From the NCBI RefSeq assembly GCF_900105065.1, contig NZ_LT629749.1, positions 1,550,001 to 1,614,000 of the forward strand: 64,000 bases of DNA. The letters run 5' to 3'. The notes under the pieces were generated by a model that was not told where the DNA came from, made no database searches, and was given only the letters and a program-made list of their open reading frames with translations. Each line of letters begins with the position of its first letter. The first letter of the stretch is position 1. A program made the translations under genes and the position numbers. This DNA comes from Friedmanniella luteola. GTDB taxonomy: Bacteria > Actinomycetota > Actinomycetes > Propionibacteriales > Propionibacteriaceae. Shown one piece after another: positions 1 through 8,169 of the stretch.

Positions 1-369
1 TTCGACACCGCGCTGGGGTTCCGGCACGGACCCAAGGCCGTGCTGCGCGCCGGCACCCTGGCGGTGGTCTTCCGCTCCAACGACCCCTACACCGGTCGTT
101 ACGACGACGACATCGCCGCGGAGCTGCGGCGGGCGCTCGGGCCGGAGGACGTCCTCGTCCTGACGACCGGGGGCGGCGACGACGGCTGGACGGTCGACGG
201 TCTGGCCGACGTCGACGACGTGCTGCTGGCGCTGCCCTACGTGGTGGTGGCCCAGCTGCTGGCCCTGCGGTTCTCGCTGCGGCTGGGCCGGACCCCCGAC
301 AACCCGTTCCCCGACGGCGAGGTGAACCGCGTCGTGCAGGGGGTCACGGTGCACCCGCTGCCGGCATGA
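1..369 (+). CDS. SIS-domain sugar isomerase/deaminase (AgaS-like), C-terminal fragment
   Basis: The reading frame is open from the first base, so the 5' part lies outside the window; 122 codons are visible. The segment LGFRHGPK near the start and the tail NPFPDGEVNRVVQGV are typical of the C-terminal half of AgaS/GlmS-type SIS (sugar isomerase) domain proteins, which isomerise or deaminate phosphorylated amino sugars. Its TGA overlaps the ATG of the next gene (ATGA), so it is translationally coupled to a BadF-type kinase. That pairing suggests uptake and conversion of N-acetylglucosamine- or galactosamine-type sugars: the kinase makes the sugar phosphate and the SIS protein handles the 6-phosphate. 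The substrate is inferred, and the missing N-terminus prevents closer assignment. Confidence 0.8.
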   Translation, partial: FDTALGFRHGPKAVLRAGTLAVVFRSNDPYTGRYDDDIAAELRRALGPEDVLVLTTGGGDDGWTVDGLADVDDVLLALPYVVVAQLLALRFSLRLGRTPDNPFPDGEVNRVVQGVTVHPLPA

Positions 370-1397
370 GGACCTACCTCGGCGTCGACGGGGGCGGCAC
401 CGGTACCGCGCTCTGCCTAATCAGCGAGGACGGCGACCTGCTCGGCCGCGTCGAGGCCCCCAGCTGCTACTACCTGGGCAGCGCCGCCGGCGAGGGGGTC
501 GGCCAGGTCGCCCGCGTGCTCACCGAGGCGGTCGCCGTGCTGACCGACGTGACCGGCACCACGGCGGCCGCCATCGGGTACGCGTTCGTCGGTCTCCCCG
601 CCTACGGCGAGGTCAGCGCCGACGTGCCGGCCCTGGACGCCGCGCCCCGGGAGGCGCTCGGCCACGACCGCTACCGCTGCGACAACGACATGGTCTGCGG
701 CTGGGCGGGGTCGCTCGCCCTGGCCGACGGGGTCAACGTCATCGGCGGCACCGGCTCCATGACCTACGGCCGGCGCGCCGGCCAGGGGCTGCGGGTGGGC
801 GGCTGGGGCGAGGTGTTCGGCGACGAGGGCTCGGGCTACTGGATCGGCGTGCAGGGCCTGCGGGCCTTCTCCCGGATGAGCGACGGCCGGCTCCCGCCCG
901 GTCCGCTGCTGGACGTCCTGCGGGCGCGCCTGGGGCTGGCCGCCGACCTCGACGCGGTCGACGTCGTGCTGAACCGCTGGCGCGGCAGCCGTCGAGAGGT
1001 CGCCGCGCTCGCGCCGGCCGTCGTCGAGGCCGCCCGCCGCGGGGACGGCGTCGCCGCCGCGGTCCTGGACGAGGCCGGGGCGGAGCTGGCGCGGCTGGTC
1101 ACCACCACCCGCCAGCGGCTCGGCTTCCGCGCGGCCGAGACGGTCCCCGTGTCCTACTCGGGCGGCGTCTTCGGCGCCGTCGAGGTGCTCGACGCGTTCC
1201 GCGCCCACCTCGTGGCCGCCGGGGGTCCCGTCGACCTCCGGGCACCGGTGCTGCCCCCCGTCGTCGGCGCGGCGCTGCACGCGGCCCAGCTCGCGGGGTC
1301 ACCCTTGTCGGCGGCCGCCCTCGCCCGGCTGCGGCGGGTCGTCGCGACCACCACCCCCACGCCCGACCACCCCACCCCCGGAGGACTCGACCCATGA
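366..1397 (+). CDS. BadF/BadG/BcrA/BcrD-family ATPase, probable N-acetylglucosamine kinase
   Basis: 343 aa with an ASKHA-fold kinase layout: a phosphate-1 loop at the N-terminus (YLGVDGGGTGTALCL, about residues 4-18), a second glycine-rich loop GGTGSMTYG near residue 127, and GDEGSGYWIG near 152. These are the family signatures of cytosolic N-acetylglucosamine kinases that phosphorylate the sugar with ATP. The ATG overlaps the stop of the SIS-domain gene, and its own TGA overlaps the ATG of the Gfo/Idh/MocA gene, so all three form one operon. The length matches the family. Exact sugar specificity (GlcNAc, GalNAc, glucosamine) cannot be read from the sequence. Confidence 0.85.
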   Translation: MRTYLGVDGGGTGTALCLISEDGDLLGRVEAPSCYYLGSAAGEGVGQVARVLTEAVAVLTDVTGTTAAAIGYAFVGLPAYGEVSADVPALDAAPREALGHDRYRCDNDMVCGWAGSLALADGVNVIGGTGSMTYGRRAGQGLRVGGWGEVFGDEGSGYWIGVQGLRAFSRMSDGRLPPGPLLDVLRARLGLAADLDAVDVVLNRWRGSRREVAALAPAVVEAARRGDGVAAAVLDEAGAELARLVTTTRQRLGFRAAETVPVSYSGGVFGAVEVLDAFRAHLVAAGGPVDLRAPVLPPVVGAALHAAQLAGSPLSAAALARLRRVVATTTPTPDHPTPGGLDP

Positions 1398-2581
1398 CCA
1401 CCCGCATCGGCATCCTCGGCTTCGGGCTCCGCGCGAGCCTCGCCTCCTACGCCCACCAGCCGGACGCCGGCTCCCGGGTCGTCGCGGTCGCCGACCCCGA
1501 CCCGGCCCGCCGCCGGGCCGCCGCCGACGCCCTGGGCGGGGACGTCACCCTCCTCCCGGACCTCGACGCCCTGCTCGACCAGGACCTCGACGCGCTGATG
1601 GTCCTGACGCCGGACCACCTGCACGAGGAGCACGCCCTGCGCGCGCTCGAGCGCGGCGTGCCGACGTTCCTCGAGAAGCCGCTGGCGGTCAGCACCGAGG
1701 GCGCGGACCGGATCCTCGACCAGGCGTGGCGCACGGGCACCCGGCTCTACGTCGGGCACAACATGCGGCACATGCCGGTGGTCCGGGCGCTGCGCTCGGC
1801 GGTGCAGGACGGCCGGATCGGTGAGGTGAAGGCCGTCTGGTGCCGGCACTTCGTCTCGACCGGCGGCGACTTCTACTTCAAGGACTGGCACGCGGACCGG
1901 TCCAAGACGCTGGGCCTGCTGCTGCAGAAGGGCGCCCACGACATCGACGTCATCCACTGGCTGGCCGGCGGCTACACGACCCGCGCCCAGGCGATGGGGA
2001 CGCTCGCGGTCTACGGCGACATCACCGACCGCCGCGACAACAGCGACCGGCAGATGCGCGACTGGTACTCCACCGACAGCTGGCCGCCGGCCTCCCAGCG
2101 GGAGCTGGCGCCGGTGCTCGACGTCGAGGACCTGTCGATGGCGAACTTCGCCCTCGACAACGGCGTGCTCGCCTCCTACCAGCAGTGCCACTTCACCCCC
2201 GACTACTGGCGCAGCTACACCGTCATCGGGACGGAGGGGCGGCTGGAGAACTTCGGCGACGGCGGGGACGCCACCGTGGCGCTCTGGGACCGTCGCTCCG
2301 ACACCTACCGCGCCGAGCCCGACGCGACGCTGCCGGTCGGCGCCGCCGACGGCGGGCACGGCGGCGCCGACCCCCTGCTCGTTGCGGAGTTCCTGCGCTT
2401 CGCCCGGGAGGGGGGACCGACGGACACCTCACCCGTCGCGGCGCGCCAGGCGGTGGCCGCCGGGGTCGCGGCCACGTCGTCGCTGCGGTCGGGGGGCGCG
2501 GTGGTGGAGGTCCCGCCGCTCCCGGCGGAGCTCGAGGCCTACTTCGCGGCCTCCCAGACGCGTCCCGACGCCGGCGCCTGA
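1394..2581 (+). CDS. Gfo/Idh/MocA-family NAD(P)-dependent oxidoreductase
   Basis: 395 aa. The N-terminal Rossmann fold begins with GILGFGLRASL (about residues 5-15), the family signature EKPLAV lies near residue 94, and the C-terminal alpha/beta domain carries KGAHDIDVIHWL near residue 179, supplying the usual Lys/Asp/His active-site residues. Members oxidise or epimerise sugars, inositols or modified amino sugars with NAD(P). Starts with an ATGA overlap on the kinase gene, so it is the last visible gene of the amino-sugar operon. The substrate is unknown; context suggests a glycan-derived amino sugar. Its 3' end overlaps the convergent PLP enzyme by 43 bp. Confidence 0.87.
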   Translation: MTTRIGILGFGLRASLASYAHQPDAGSRVVAVADPDPARRRAAADALGGDVTLLPDLDALLDQDLDALMVLTPDHLHEEHALRALERGVPTFLEKPLAVSTEGADRILDQAWRTGTRLYVGHNMRHMPVVRALRSAVQDGRIGEVKAVWCRHFVSTGGDFYFKDWHADRSKTLGLLLQKGAHDIDVIHWLAGGYTTRAQAMGTLAVYGDITDRRDNSDRQMRDWYSTDSWPPASQRELAPVLDVEDLSMANFALDNGVLASYQQCHFTPDYWRSYTVIGTEGRLENFGDGGDATVALWDRRSDTYRAEPDATLPVGAADGGHGGADPLLVAEFLRFAREGGPTDTSPVAARQAVAAGVAATSSLRSGGAVVEVPPLPAELEAYFAASQTRPDAGA

Positions 2582-3963
2582 GCGCTGCCGCGGACGTCCG
2601 CCAGGACGCGCGCGACGGCGGCGACGGTGCGGTCGACGTCGTCCTCGGTCGTGCGCCAGTTCGAGACCGAGATCCGCAGGACGGCCCGGCCCTGCCACAC
2701 CGACGGCGTCATCCAGGCGGTGCCCTCGGCCAGCAGGCGGCGTGCCACCTCCCGGGTCTCGGCGTCGCCGTCGAAGGCGACGCAGACCTGGGTGAAGACC
2801 ACGTCGTTCACCACCTGGACGCCGTCCAGCCGGCCGAGCGCGTCCGCGAACCGGGTGGCCCGCCGGGTCAGCTGCTCCACCAGGTCCGCGACGCCGGAGC
2901 GCCCCAGCGAGCGCAGCGCGGCCCAGACCGCGAAGCCGCGCGCCCGCCGGGAGAACTCGGGGACGGCGGCGACCGGGTCGGGCCGCTCGTCCTGGATCAG
3001 GTAGGCGGCGTGCACGCCCATCGCCGCGTGCAGCGCCGCCGGGTCGGCCACCACGGCGATCCCGCTGTCGTAGGGGACGTTCAACGTCTTGTGGGCGTCG
3101 GTGGCCCAGGAGTCGGCCCGCTCGACGCCGTCGGTGAGGTGGCGCAGGCCGGGGACGGCGGCCGCCCAGAGCCCGAAGGCCCCGTCGACGTGCACCCAGC
3201 CGCCGTGCCGGTGCACCAGGTCGACCGCCGCGCCCAGCGGGTCGAAGGAACCGCTGTTGACGTTGCCGGCCTGCAGGCAGACGACCAGCGGGCCCGGCTC
3301 GCGCGCCTCGAGCAGCTCGGCGAGCCGGTCGAGGCGCAGCCGGCCCTGCTCGTCCGCCGCGACCACCCGGCTGCGCGCGTGCCCCAGGCCCAGGTACCGC
3401 AGGGCGATGTCGACGGCGTCGTGGCGCTCCTCGCCGACCACCACCGTCAGCGGCGGCGCGCCCAGCAGGCCGTCGGCGTCGACGTCCCAGCCGGCGCGGC
3501 GGTACACCGCGTGCCGGGCGGCGGCGAGGCAGGTGAAGTTGGCCATCATCGCGCCGGTCACGAAGCCGACGGCGGCGGCGGGCGGCAGGCCGAGGAGGTC
3601 CAGCAGCCACCCGGCGGCCGCCCGCTCCGCCCCCGCTGCGGCCGGCGAGCTCACCAGCAGGCCGGCGTTCTGGTCCCAGAGCGACGTCAGCCAGTCGGCC
3701 CCGAGGGCGGCGGGCAGCACCCCGCCGATCACCCAGCCGAAGAAGCGGCCCGACGGCATCGCGACGACGCCGGGTCCGGCGCCGGCGACCAGGGCGTCGA
3801 CCACGGCGAGGGGGTCCAGCCCGGTCTCGGGCAGCGGCCCGCCGAGCGCGGCCGCCACCTGGTCGACGTCGGCGGCCGCGTTCACCGGCCGCCCGTCCAG
3901 CCCGCCGAGGAAGGCCTCCGCCTCCGCGACCACCCGGGCCATCACCGCTCGCTCTGCGTCCAC
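2539..3963 (-). CDS. PLP-dependent decarboxylase-like protein (aromatic-L-amino-acid/glutamate decarboxylase group)
   Basis: 474 aa, fold type I group II decarboxylase layout. The PLP-binding lysine is K292 within SWATDAHKTLNVPYDSG, preceded by the cofactor Asp/His region HVDGAFGLWA. The C-terminal part matches the small domain of pyridoxal-dependent decarboxylases. GTG start preceded by GAGGGAG with about 7 nt spacing. Probably converts an L-amino acid to an amine and CO2, but actinobacterial homologues with this profile are often uncharacterised, and aldehyde synthase or aspartate decarboxylase activity is possible. Monocistronic, convergent with the amino-sugar operon, whose last 43 bp it overlaps, so no terminator separates them. 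Confidence 0.82.
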   Translation of the reverse strand: MDAERAVMARVVAEAEAFLGGLDGRPVNAAADVDQVAAALGGPLPETGLDPLAVVDALVAGAGPGVVAMPSGRFFGWVIGGVLPAALGADWLTSLWDQNAGLLVSSPAAAGAERAAAGWLLDLLGLPPAAAVGFVTGAMMANFTCLAAARHAVYRRAGWDVDADGLLGAPPLTVVVGEERHDAVDIALRYLGLGHARSRVVAADEQGRLRLDRLAELLEAREPGPLVVCLQAGNVNSGSFDPLGAAVDLVHRHGGWVHVDGAFGLWAAAVPGLRHLTDGVERADSWATDAHKTLNVPYDSGIAVVADPAALHAAMGVHAAYLIQDERPDPVAAVPEFSRRARGFAVWAALRSLGRSGVADLVEQLTRRATRFADALGRLDGVQVVNDVVFTQVCVAFDGDAETREVARRLLAEGTAWMTPSVWQGRAVLRISVSNWRTTEDDVDRTVAAVARVLADVRGSAQAPASGRVWEAAK

Positions 3964-4065
3964 GTCGTGCTCCCTCGGCCGGTGTCGTGGGGAGGAGTGC
4001 CCACCCCCCGCCGTGATACACCCGCCGGACCCGTCGCCGGAAGACCCGCCGACGCGGTCAGAGCG

Positions 4066-5118
4066 TCAGGGCGCGACCTCCGGCTGGCTGTGCGGGGCGA
4101 CCAGCAGGCCCGTGTCGTCGAGCTTCTCGGCCAGGCCGGCGCCGTCGGGGGCGTAGAGCCAGGGCACCCGGGCCGCGCGGCCCGAGACGTCGTGGTCGCG
4201 GTAGCTCGACCCGGCCAGCACGGCCTCGCCCGGGCTCAGCTGACGGATGCAGACGGCGGCCACCTTCTCGGCGTGCCGGGCCACGAAGGCCCCGTAGATG
4301 GCCTCGTCGTGCTGGCCGTCGTCGCCGACCAGCAGCCACTGCACGTCGGGGAACTCCTCCGCCAGCCGCTCCAGGCTGGCGCGCTTGTGCTCCCGCCCGC
4401 TGCGGAACCAGCGGTCGGGGGTGGGTCCCCAGTCGGTGAGCAGCAGCGCCCCCCGCGGGTACAGGTTGCGCGACAGGAAGCGGGTCAGGGTCGGCGCGAC
4501 GTTCCACGCCCCGGTGGAGAGGTAGATGACGGGCGCCCCGGGGTGCTGGGCGGTCAACCGCTCGTAGAGCACGGGCATGCCGGGTGTCGTGGCCCGGGCG
4601 TGCTCGTTGACGACGAAGGTGTGCCAGGCGGCCAGCAGCGGCCGGGGGAGGGCGGTGACCATCACGGTGTCGTCGATGTCGGAGACGAGGCCGAAGCCGA
4701 CGTCGGGGTCGATCACGTTGACGTGCGCGCTGACCGGCGGGGAGCCCTCGGCGCTCAGCCGGATCTCGTGCCAGCCGGGAGCGGAGTCGACGGCCACGAC
4801 CGCGTCCACGATCCCGCTGTTGTCGGCGGTCACGACGGCGGTCTGGTCGCCCACGTGGACCTCGACCTCCGCGTCCTCCACCGGCACCTTCGTGAAGTTG
4901 CGCCAGCCGCGGGCGCCGACCGCGTCCCCGCTGGCGCGAACCTCGGGCCGGTCCAGCACGACCCGGGCGAGCACCCGGATCCAGCTGGTGGACCCGTAGC
5001 CGGTGTAGGGGATGACGGTCGCGACGTAGCCGTGGTCGCGCACCCGGCGGGCCCGCCAGCGCATGACGGCGTGGTCGACGCGGAGGGCGCGGTTCACCTG
5101 GGGGGTGGTGTCGGTCAC
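4066..5118 (-). CDS. App1-family phosphatidate phosphatase-like protein (DUF2183)
   Basis: 350 aa. The catalytic HAD-type motif SDIDDTVMVT (DxDDT near residues 146-150) is followed by the App1 signature YLSTGAWN and by a conserved GDDGQHDE. The family is named after yeast App1, an Mg-dependent phosphatidate phosphatase; bacterial members are largely untested. The N-terminal ~140 residues form a separate, probably beta-rich domain (EVHVGDQTAVVTADNSG). No signal peptide, so likely cytosolic. GTG start chosen because a TAGGTT -10 element ends exactly 6 nt upstream (5125-5130), which would give a leaderless mRNA. Not in an operon. Confidence 0.85.
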   Translation of the reverse strand: MTDTTPQVNRALRVDHAVMRWRARRVRDHGYVATVIPYTGYGSTSWIRVLARVVLDRPEVRASGDAVGARGWRNFTKVPVEDAEVEVHVGDQTAVVTADNSGIVDAVVAVDSAPGWHEIRLSAEGSPPVSAHVNVIDPDVGFGLVSDIDDTVMVTALPRPLLAAWHTFVVNEHARATTPGMPVLYERLTAQHPGAPVIYLSTGAWNVAPTLTRFLSRNLYPRGALLLTDWGPTPDRWFRSGREHKRASLERLAEEFPDVQWLLVGDDGQHDEAIYGAFVARHAEKVAAVCIRQLSPGEAVLAGSSYRDHDVSGRAARVPWLYAPDGAGLAEKLDDTGLLVAPHSQPEVAP

Positions 5119-5124
5119 GGCGCC

Positions 5125-5130
5125 AACCTA
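5125..5130 (-). promoter_or_regulatory. Leaderless -10 element of the App1-like gene
   Basis: On the minus strand TAGGTT sits 6 nt before the GTG start. TANNNT six to seven bases from a start codon is the arrangement seen before several genes in this window and implies transcription starting at or next to the start codon. No convincing -35 was found. Confidence 0.5.
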
Positions 5131-5176
5131 GGGCATGTCTCCCCGCCCGTGGCGGTGCTGCGCACGATGCTCCGGC

Positions 5177-5899
5177 TCACTCGGCGCCGCTGCGGCGCAG
5201 GACCTCGCTGAGCCGCTCGGCGGCGGCGATGACGGCCGGCGCGTGCAGCCGGCCCGGCTGCCGGGACAGGCGCTCGATCGGGCCCGAGACGCTGACGGCG
5301 GCGATGACCTTGCCGGAGGGGGAGCGGACGGGGGCGGAGACAGAGGCGACGCCCGCCTCGCGCTCGCCGACCGAGTGGGCCCAGCCGCGGCGCCGCACCG
5401 CGGCCAGGGCGACGGCGGAGTAGCGGCTGCCGCGCAGCCCGCGCTGCATCCGGTCCGGCTCCTCCCAGGCCAGCAGGACCTGCGCGGCGGAGCCGGCCGT
5501 CATGGCCAGCTGGGTGCCGACGGGGATGCTGTCGCGCAGCCCGGACATCCGCTCGGCCGTCGCCACGCAGACCCGGAAGTCGCCCTGGCGGCGGAACATC
5601 TGGGCGGACTCGCCGGTGATGTCGCGGAGCCGGGCCAGCACGGGGCCGGCGGTCGCGAGCAGCCGGTCCTCCCCGGCGGCCGAGGCCAGCTCGCCGAGCC
5701 GGGGCCCGAGGATGAACCGGCCCTGCAGGTCGCGACTCACCAGGCGGTGGTGCTCGAGGGCCACCGCGAGCCGGTGAGCCGTGGGACGGGCCAGGCCGGT
5801 GGCGGCCACCAGACCGGCCAGGGTGGTCGGTCCCGTCTCGAGCGCGCTCAAGACCAGGGCGGCTTTGTCGAGCACGCCCACACCGCTACTGTTGTCCAT
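5177..5899 (-). CDS. ndgR: IclR-family regulator NdgR (AreB-like), divergent from leuCD
   Basis: 240 aa: an N-terminal winged helix-turn-helix (VLSALETGPTTLAGLVAATGLARPTAHRL begins near residue 15; only part quoted) and a C-terminal IclR effector domain (VSAPVRSPSGKVIAAVSVSGP). Reverse-strand ATG at 5899 chosen because a -10 (CAGTAT) lies 6 nt upstream and the conserved N-terminus begins there; longer upstream reading gives no family sequence. Divergent placement beside leuCD is the known position of NdgR/AreB in streptomycetes and LtbR in corynebacteria, where it controls leucine biosynthesis and other amino-acid pathways. Function is inferred from family plus position. Probably autoregulates through the shared 113-bp intergenic region. 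Confidence 0.88.
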   Translation of the reverse strand: MDNSSGVGVLDKAALVLSALETGPTTLAGLVAATGLARPTAHRLAVALEHHRLVSRDLQGRFILGPRLGELASAAGEDRLLATAGPVLARLRDITGESAQMFRRQGDFRVCVATAERMSGLRDSIPVGTQLAMTAGSAAQVLLAWEEPDRMQRGLRGSRYSAVALAAVRRRGWAHSVGEREAGVASVSAPVRSPSGKVIAAVSVSGPIERLSRQPGRLHAPAVIAAAERLSEVLRRSGAE

Positions 5900-5905
5900 G
5901 CCTTG

Positions 5906-5934
5906 ATACTGCCGTCTCGGATGCTGAAACTCAA
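5906..5934 (-). promoter_or_regulatory. ndgR promoter (-35 TTGAGT, 17 bp, -10 CAGTAT)
   Basis: Reading the minus strand, TTGAGT (5934-5929) and CAGTAT (5911-5906) are separated by exactly 17 bp, and the ATG of ndgR follows after 6 nt, so the transcript is probably leaderless. The -35 overlaps the short palindrome AACTCAAGTT (5928-5937), a candidate half of an IclR-type operator shared with the leuC promoter. Confidence 0.6.
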
Positions 5935-5935
5935 G

Positions 5936-5965
5936 TTGGGCGCCCGAGCCCGGCGGGGCGACAGT
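5936..5965 (+). promoter_or_regulatory. Putative leuC promoter (TTGGGC, 18 bp, GACAGT)
   Basis: TTGGGC (5936-5941) and GACAGT (5960-5965) are separated by 18 bp, facing leuC. The -35 abuts that of ndgR, so one bound NdgR dimer could control both directions. The expected leader is about 40 nt and contains the strong Shine-Dalgarno AAGGAG at 6001-6006, 6 nt before the leuC ATG. Confidence 0.45.
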
Positions 5966-6012
5966 GGAGATGCGGCCGGTGAGTGGCGGCCGCAGCGACG
6001 AAGGAGATCCTG

Positions 6013-7419
6013 ATGGGCAAGACACTGAGCGAGAAGGTCTGGGACGCGCACGTCGTGCGCTCCGCCGAGGGCGAGCCGGACCTGCTCTTCATCGACCTGC
6101 ACCTCGTGCACGAGGTCACCAGCCCGCAGGCCTTCGACGGTCTCCGGCAGGCCGGTCGTCCCGTCCGCCGCCCCGACCTCACGCTGGCCACCGAGGACCA
6201 CAACACCCCGACGCTCGACATCGACCAGCCGATCGCCGACCCGGTGTCGCGGACCCAGGTCGACACCCTGCGCCGCAACGTCGAGGAGTTCGGCGTCCCG
6301 ATCCACAGCCTCGGCTCCGCCGACCAGGGCGTCGTGCACATCATCGGCCCGTGGCTGGGCCTGACCCAGCCCGGCATGACCGTGGTGTGCGGTGACTCCC
6401 ACACCTCCACCCACGGCGCTTTCGGTGCGCTGGCCTTCGGCATCGGCACCTCCGAGGTCGAGCACGTGCTGGCCACCCAGACGCTGAGCCAGGCCAAGCC
6501 GAAGACGATGGCCGTCAACATCAACGGCGCGCTGCCGCCGGGCGTCACCGCCAAGGACGTCGTGCTGGCCCTGATCGCCAAGGTCGGCACCGGCGGTGGC
6601 CAGGGCTACGTCGTCGAGTACCGCGGCTCCACGATCGAGGACCTCTCCATGGAGGGGCGCCTCACGATCTGCAACATGAGCATCGAGTGGGGGGCCAAGG
6701 CCGGGATGATCGCCCCCGACCAGAAGACCTTCGACTACGTGCAGGGCCGCCGGCACGCCCCGACGGGCGCCGACTGGGACGCCGCCGTGGAGTACTGGAG
6801 GACCCTCAGGACCGACGACGACGCCGTGTTCGACGCCGAGGTCGACCTCGACGCGACCCAGCTGAGCCCCTTCGTCACCTGGGGTACCAACCCCGGCCAG
6901 GGCGTCCCGCTGGGCGCCTCCGTCCCCGACCCCGAGACCTTCGCCGAGGAGGCCGACCGCACCGCGGCGGCCCGGGCGCTGGAGTACATGGGCCTGGAGG
7001 CCGGGCAGCCGATGCGCGACATCCGGGTCGACACGGTGTTCCTGGGCTCCTGCACCAACGGCCGAATCGAGGACCTGCGTGCGGCCGCCGCCATCATCCA
7101 GGGCCGGCACGTCGCCGAGGACGTCCGGATGCTCGTCGTCCCCGGCTCGGCCCGGGTGCGCCTGCAGGCCGAGGACGAGGGCCTCGACGTCGTCTTCAAG
7201 GAGGCGGGGGCCGAGTGGCGGGCCGCCGGCTGCTCCATGTGCCTGGGCATGAACCCCGACCAGCTGGCGCCGGGCGAGCGGGCCGCGTCGACGTCGAACC
7301 GCAACTTCGAGGGCCGCCAGGGCAAGGGTGGCCGCACGCACCTCGTCTCGCCGCCCGTCGCCGCCGCCACGGCGGTGCTGGGCACCCTCAGCACCCCCGC
7401 CGACCTGCAGAGGATCTGA
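6013..7419 (+). CDS. leuC: 3-isopropylmalate dehydratase large subunit
   Basis: 468 aa, the normal length for LeuC. Aconitase-type enzyme that, with LeuD, isomerises 2- to 3-isopropylmalate in leucine synthesis. The 4Fe-4S ligands are C347 ([11 protein letters not shown]), C407 and C410 (CSMCLG); the substrate-binding segment [14 protein letters not shown] is intact. Start at 6013 chosen for the ideal Shine-Dalgarno AAGGAG at 6001-6006; an in-frame start 30 bp upstream would place the SD inside the gene. leuD follows after 2 nt. Likely controlled by the divergent NdgR. Confidence 0.97.
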   Translation: MGKTLSEKVWDAHVVRSAEGEPDLLFIDLHLVHEVTSPQAFDGLRQAGRPVRRPDLTLATEDHNTPTLDIDQPIADPVSRTQVDTLRRNVEEFGVPIHSLGSADQGVVHIIGPWLGLTQPGMTVVCGDSHTSTHGAFGALAFGIGTSEVEHVLATQTLSQAKPKTMAVNINGALPPGVTAKDVVLALIAKVGTGGGQGYVVEYRGSTIEDLSMEGRLTICNMSIEWGAKAGMIAPDQKTFDYVQGRRHAPTGADWDAAVEYWRTLRTDDDAVFDAEVDLDATQLSPFVTWGTNPGQGVPLGASVPDPETFAEEADRTAAARALEYMGLEAGQPMRDIRVDTVFLGSCTNGRIEDLRAAAAIIQGRHVAEDVRMLVVPGSARVRLQAEDEGLDVVFKEAGAEWRAAGCSMCLGMNPDQLAPGERAASTSNRNFEGRQGKGGRTHLVSPPVAAATAVLGTLSTPADLQRI

Positions 7420-7421
7420 TC

Positions 7422-8021
7422 ATGGACGCCTTCAGCACCCACACGGGAACCGCGGTGCCGCTGCGCCGCAGCAACGTGGACACCGACCAGATCATCCCGG
7501 CGGTCTACCTCAAGCGGGTCACGAAGACGGGCTTCGAGGACGGGCTGTTCGCGGCCTGGCGCAACGACCCGGCCTTCGTGCTCAACCAGCCCCAGTACGC
7601 CGGCGCGACGATCCTGGTGCCCGGACCGGACTTCGGCACCGGGTCGTCCCGTGAGCACGCGGTCTGGGCCCTGCAGAACTACGGGTTCAAGGTGGTGATC
7701 GGCGCCCGGTTCGGCGACATCTTCCGGGGGAACGCGGGCAAGTCGGGCCTGCTGATCGCGGTGGTCGACCAGAAGATCGTCGAGGAGCTGTGGGACCACG
7801 TCGAGGCGCACCCGGCCGCCCCGCTGACCGTCGACCTCCGGGAGCGGACGATCACCGCCGAGGGTTTCTCGACCACCTTCGAGATCGACGACTACACGCG
7901 GTGGCGCCTGCTGGAAGGCCTGGACGACATCGGCCTGACCCTGCGCCAGGCCGACCACATCGACGCCTACGAGCGGTCCCGGCCCGCGTTCAAGCCGGTC
8001 ACCCAGCTCACCGCGGGCTGA
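7422..8021 (+). CDS. leuD: 3-isopropylmalate dehydratase small subunit
   Basis: 199 aa, full family length. Swivel domain of the LeuCD aconitase-like isomerase. Contains the conserved [14 protein letters not shown] near residue 16 and the substrate-binding [14 protein letters not shown] near residue 69. Two bases separate it from the leuC stop, so the subunits are co-transcribed and made in equal amounts. The C-terminal segment [16 protein letters not shown] is the family's usual ending. Nothing unusual. Confidence 0.97.
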   Translation: MDAFSTHTGTAVPLRRSNVDTDQIIPAVYLKRVTKTGFEDGLFAAWRNDPAFVLNQPQYAGATILVPGPDFGTGSSREHAVWALQNYGFKVVIGARFGDIFRGNAGKSGLLIAVVDQKIVEELWDHVEAHPAAPLTVDLRERTITAEGFSTTFEIDDYTRWRLLEGLDDIGLTLRQADHIDAYERSRPAFKPVTQLTAG

Positions 8022-8093
8022 CCGACCGACCCCCGGGCGGCCCTCCGGAGCACGTCGGGCCGACCCGGTCCTGGCGCGCGCACGCCGTTCCTC

Positions 8094-8099
8094 TACCGT
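8094..8099 (+). promoter_or_regulatory. Candidate -10 (TACCGT) for the HU gene
   Basis: TACCGT lies 70 bp before the GTG of the HU gene in the 148-bp gap after leuD. It matches the TANNNT pattern used elsewhere here and would give a leader of about 60 nt carrying GAAGGGTGGGGA as ribosome-binding site. No clear -35. Weak support. Confidence 0.3.
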
Positions 8100-8169
8100 G
8101 GCAGGGAATCCGCCACCCGGCGGTTCATGATCACGGGTCACCGGCCCGGCGACGAAGGGTGGGGACCAC

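Noticed and set aside
1840-5211. Very long plus-strand frame (over 1100 codons)
   Set aside because: It is a shadow of the Gfo/Idh/MocA, PLP enzyme and App1-like genes; extremely Arg/Gly/Pro-rich with no domain, as expected from off-frame reading of GC-rich DNA.
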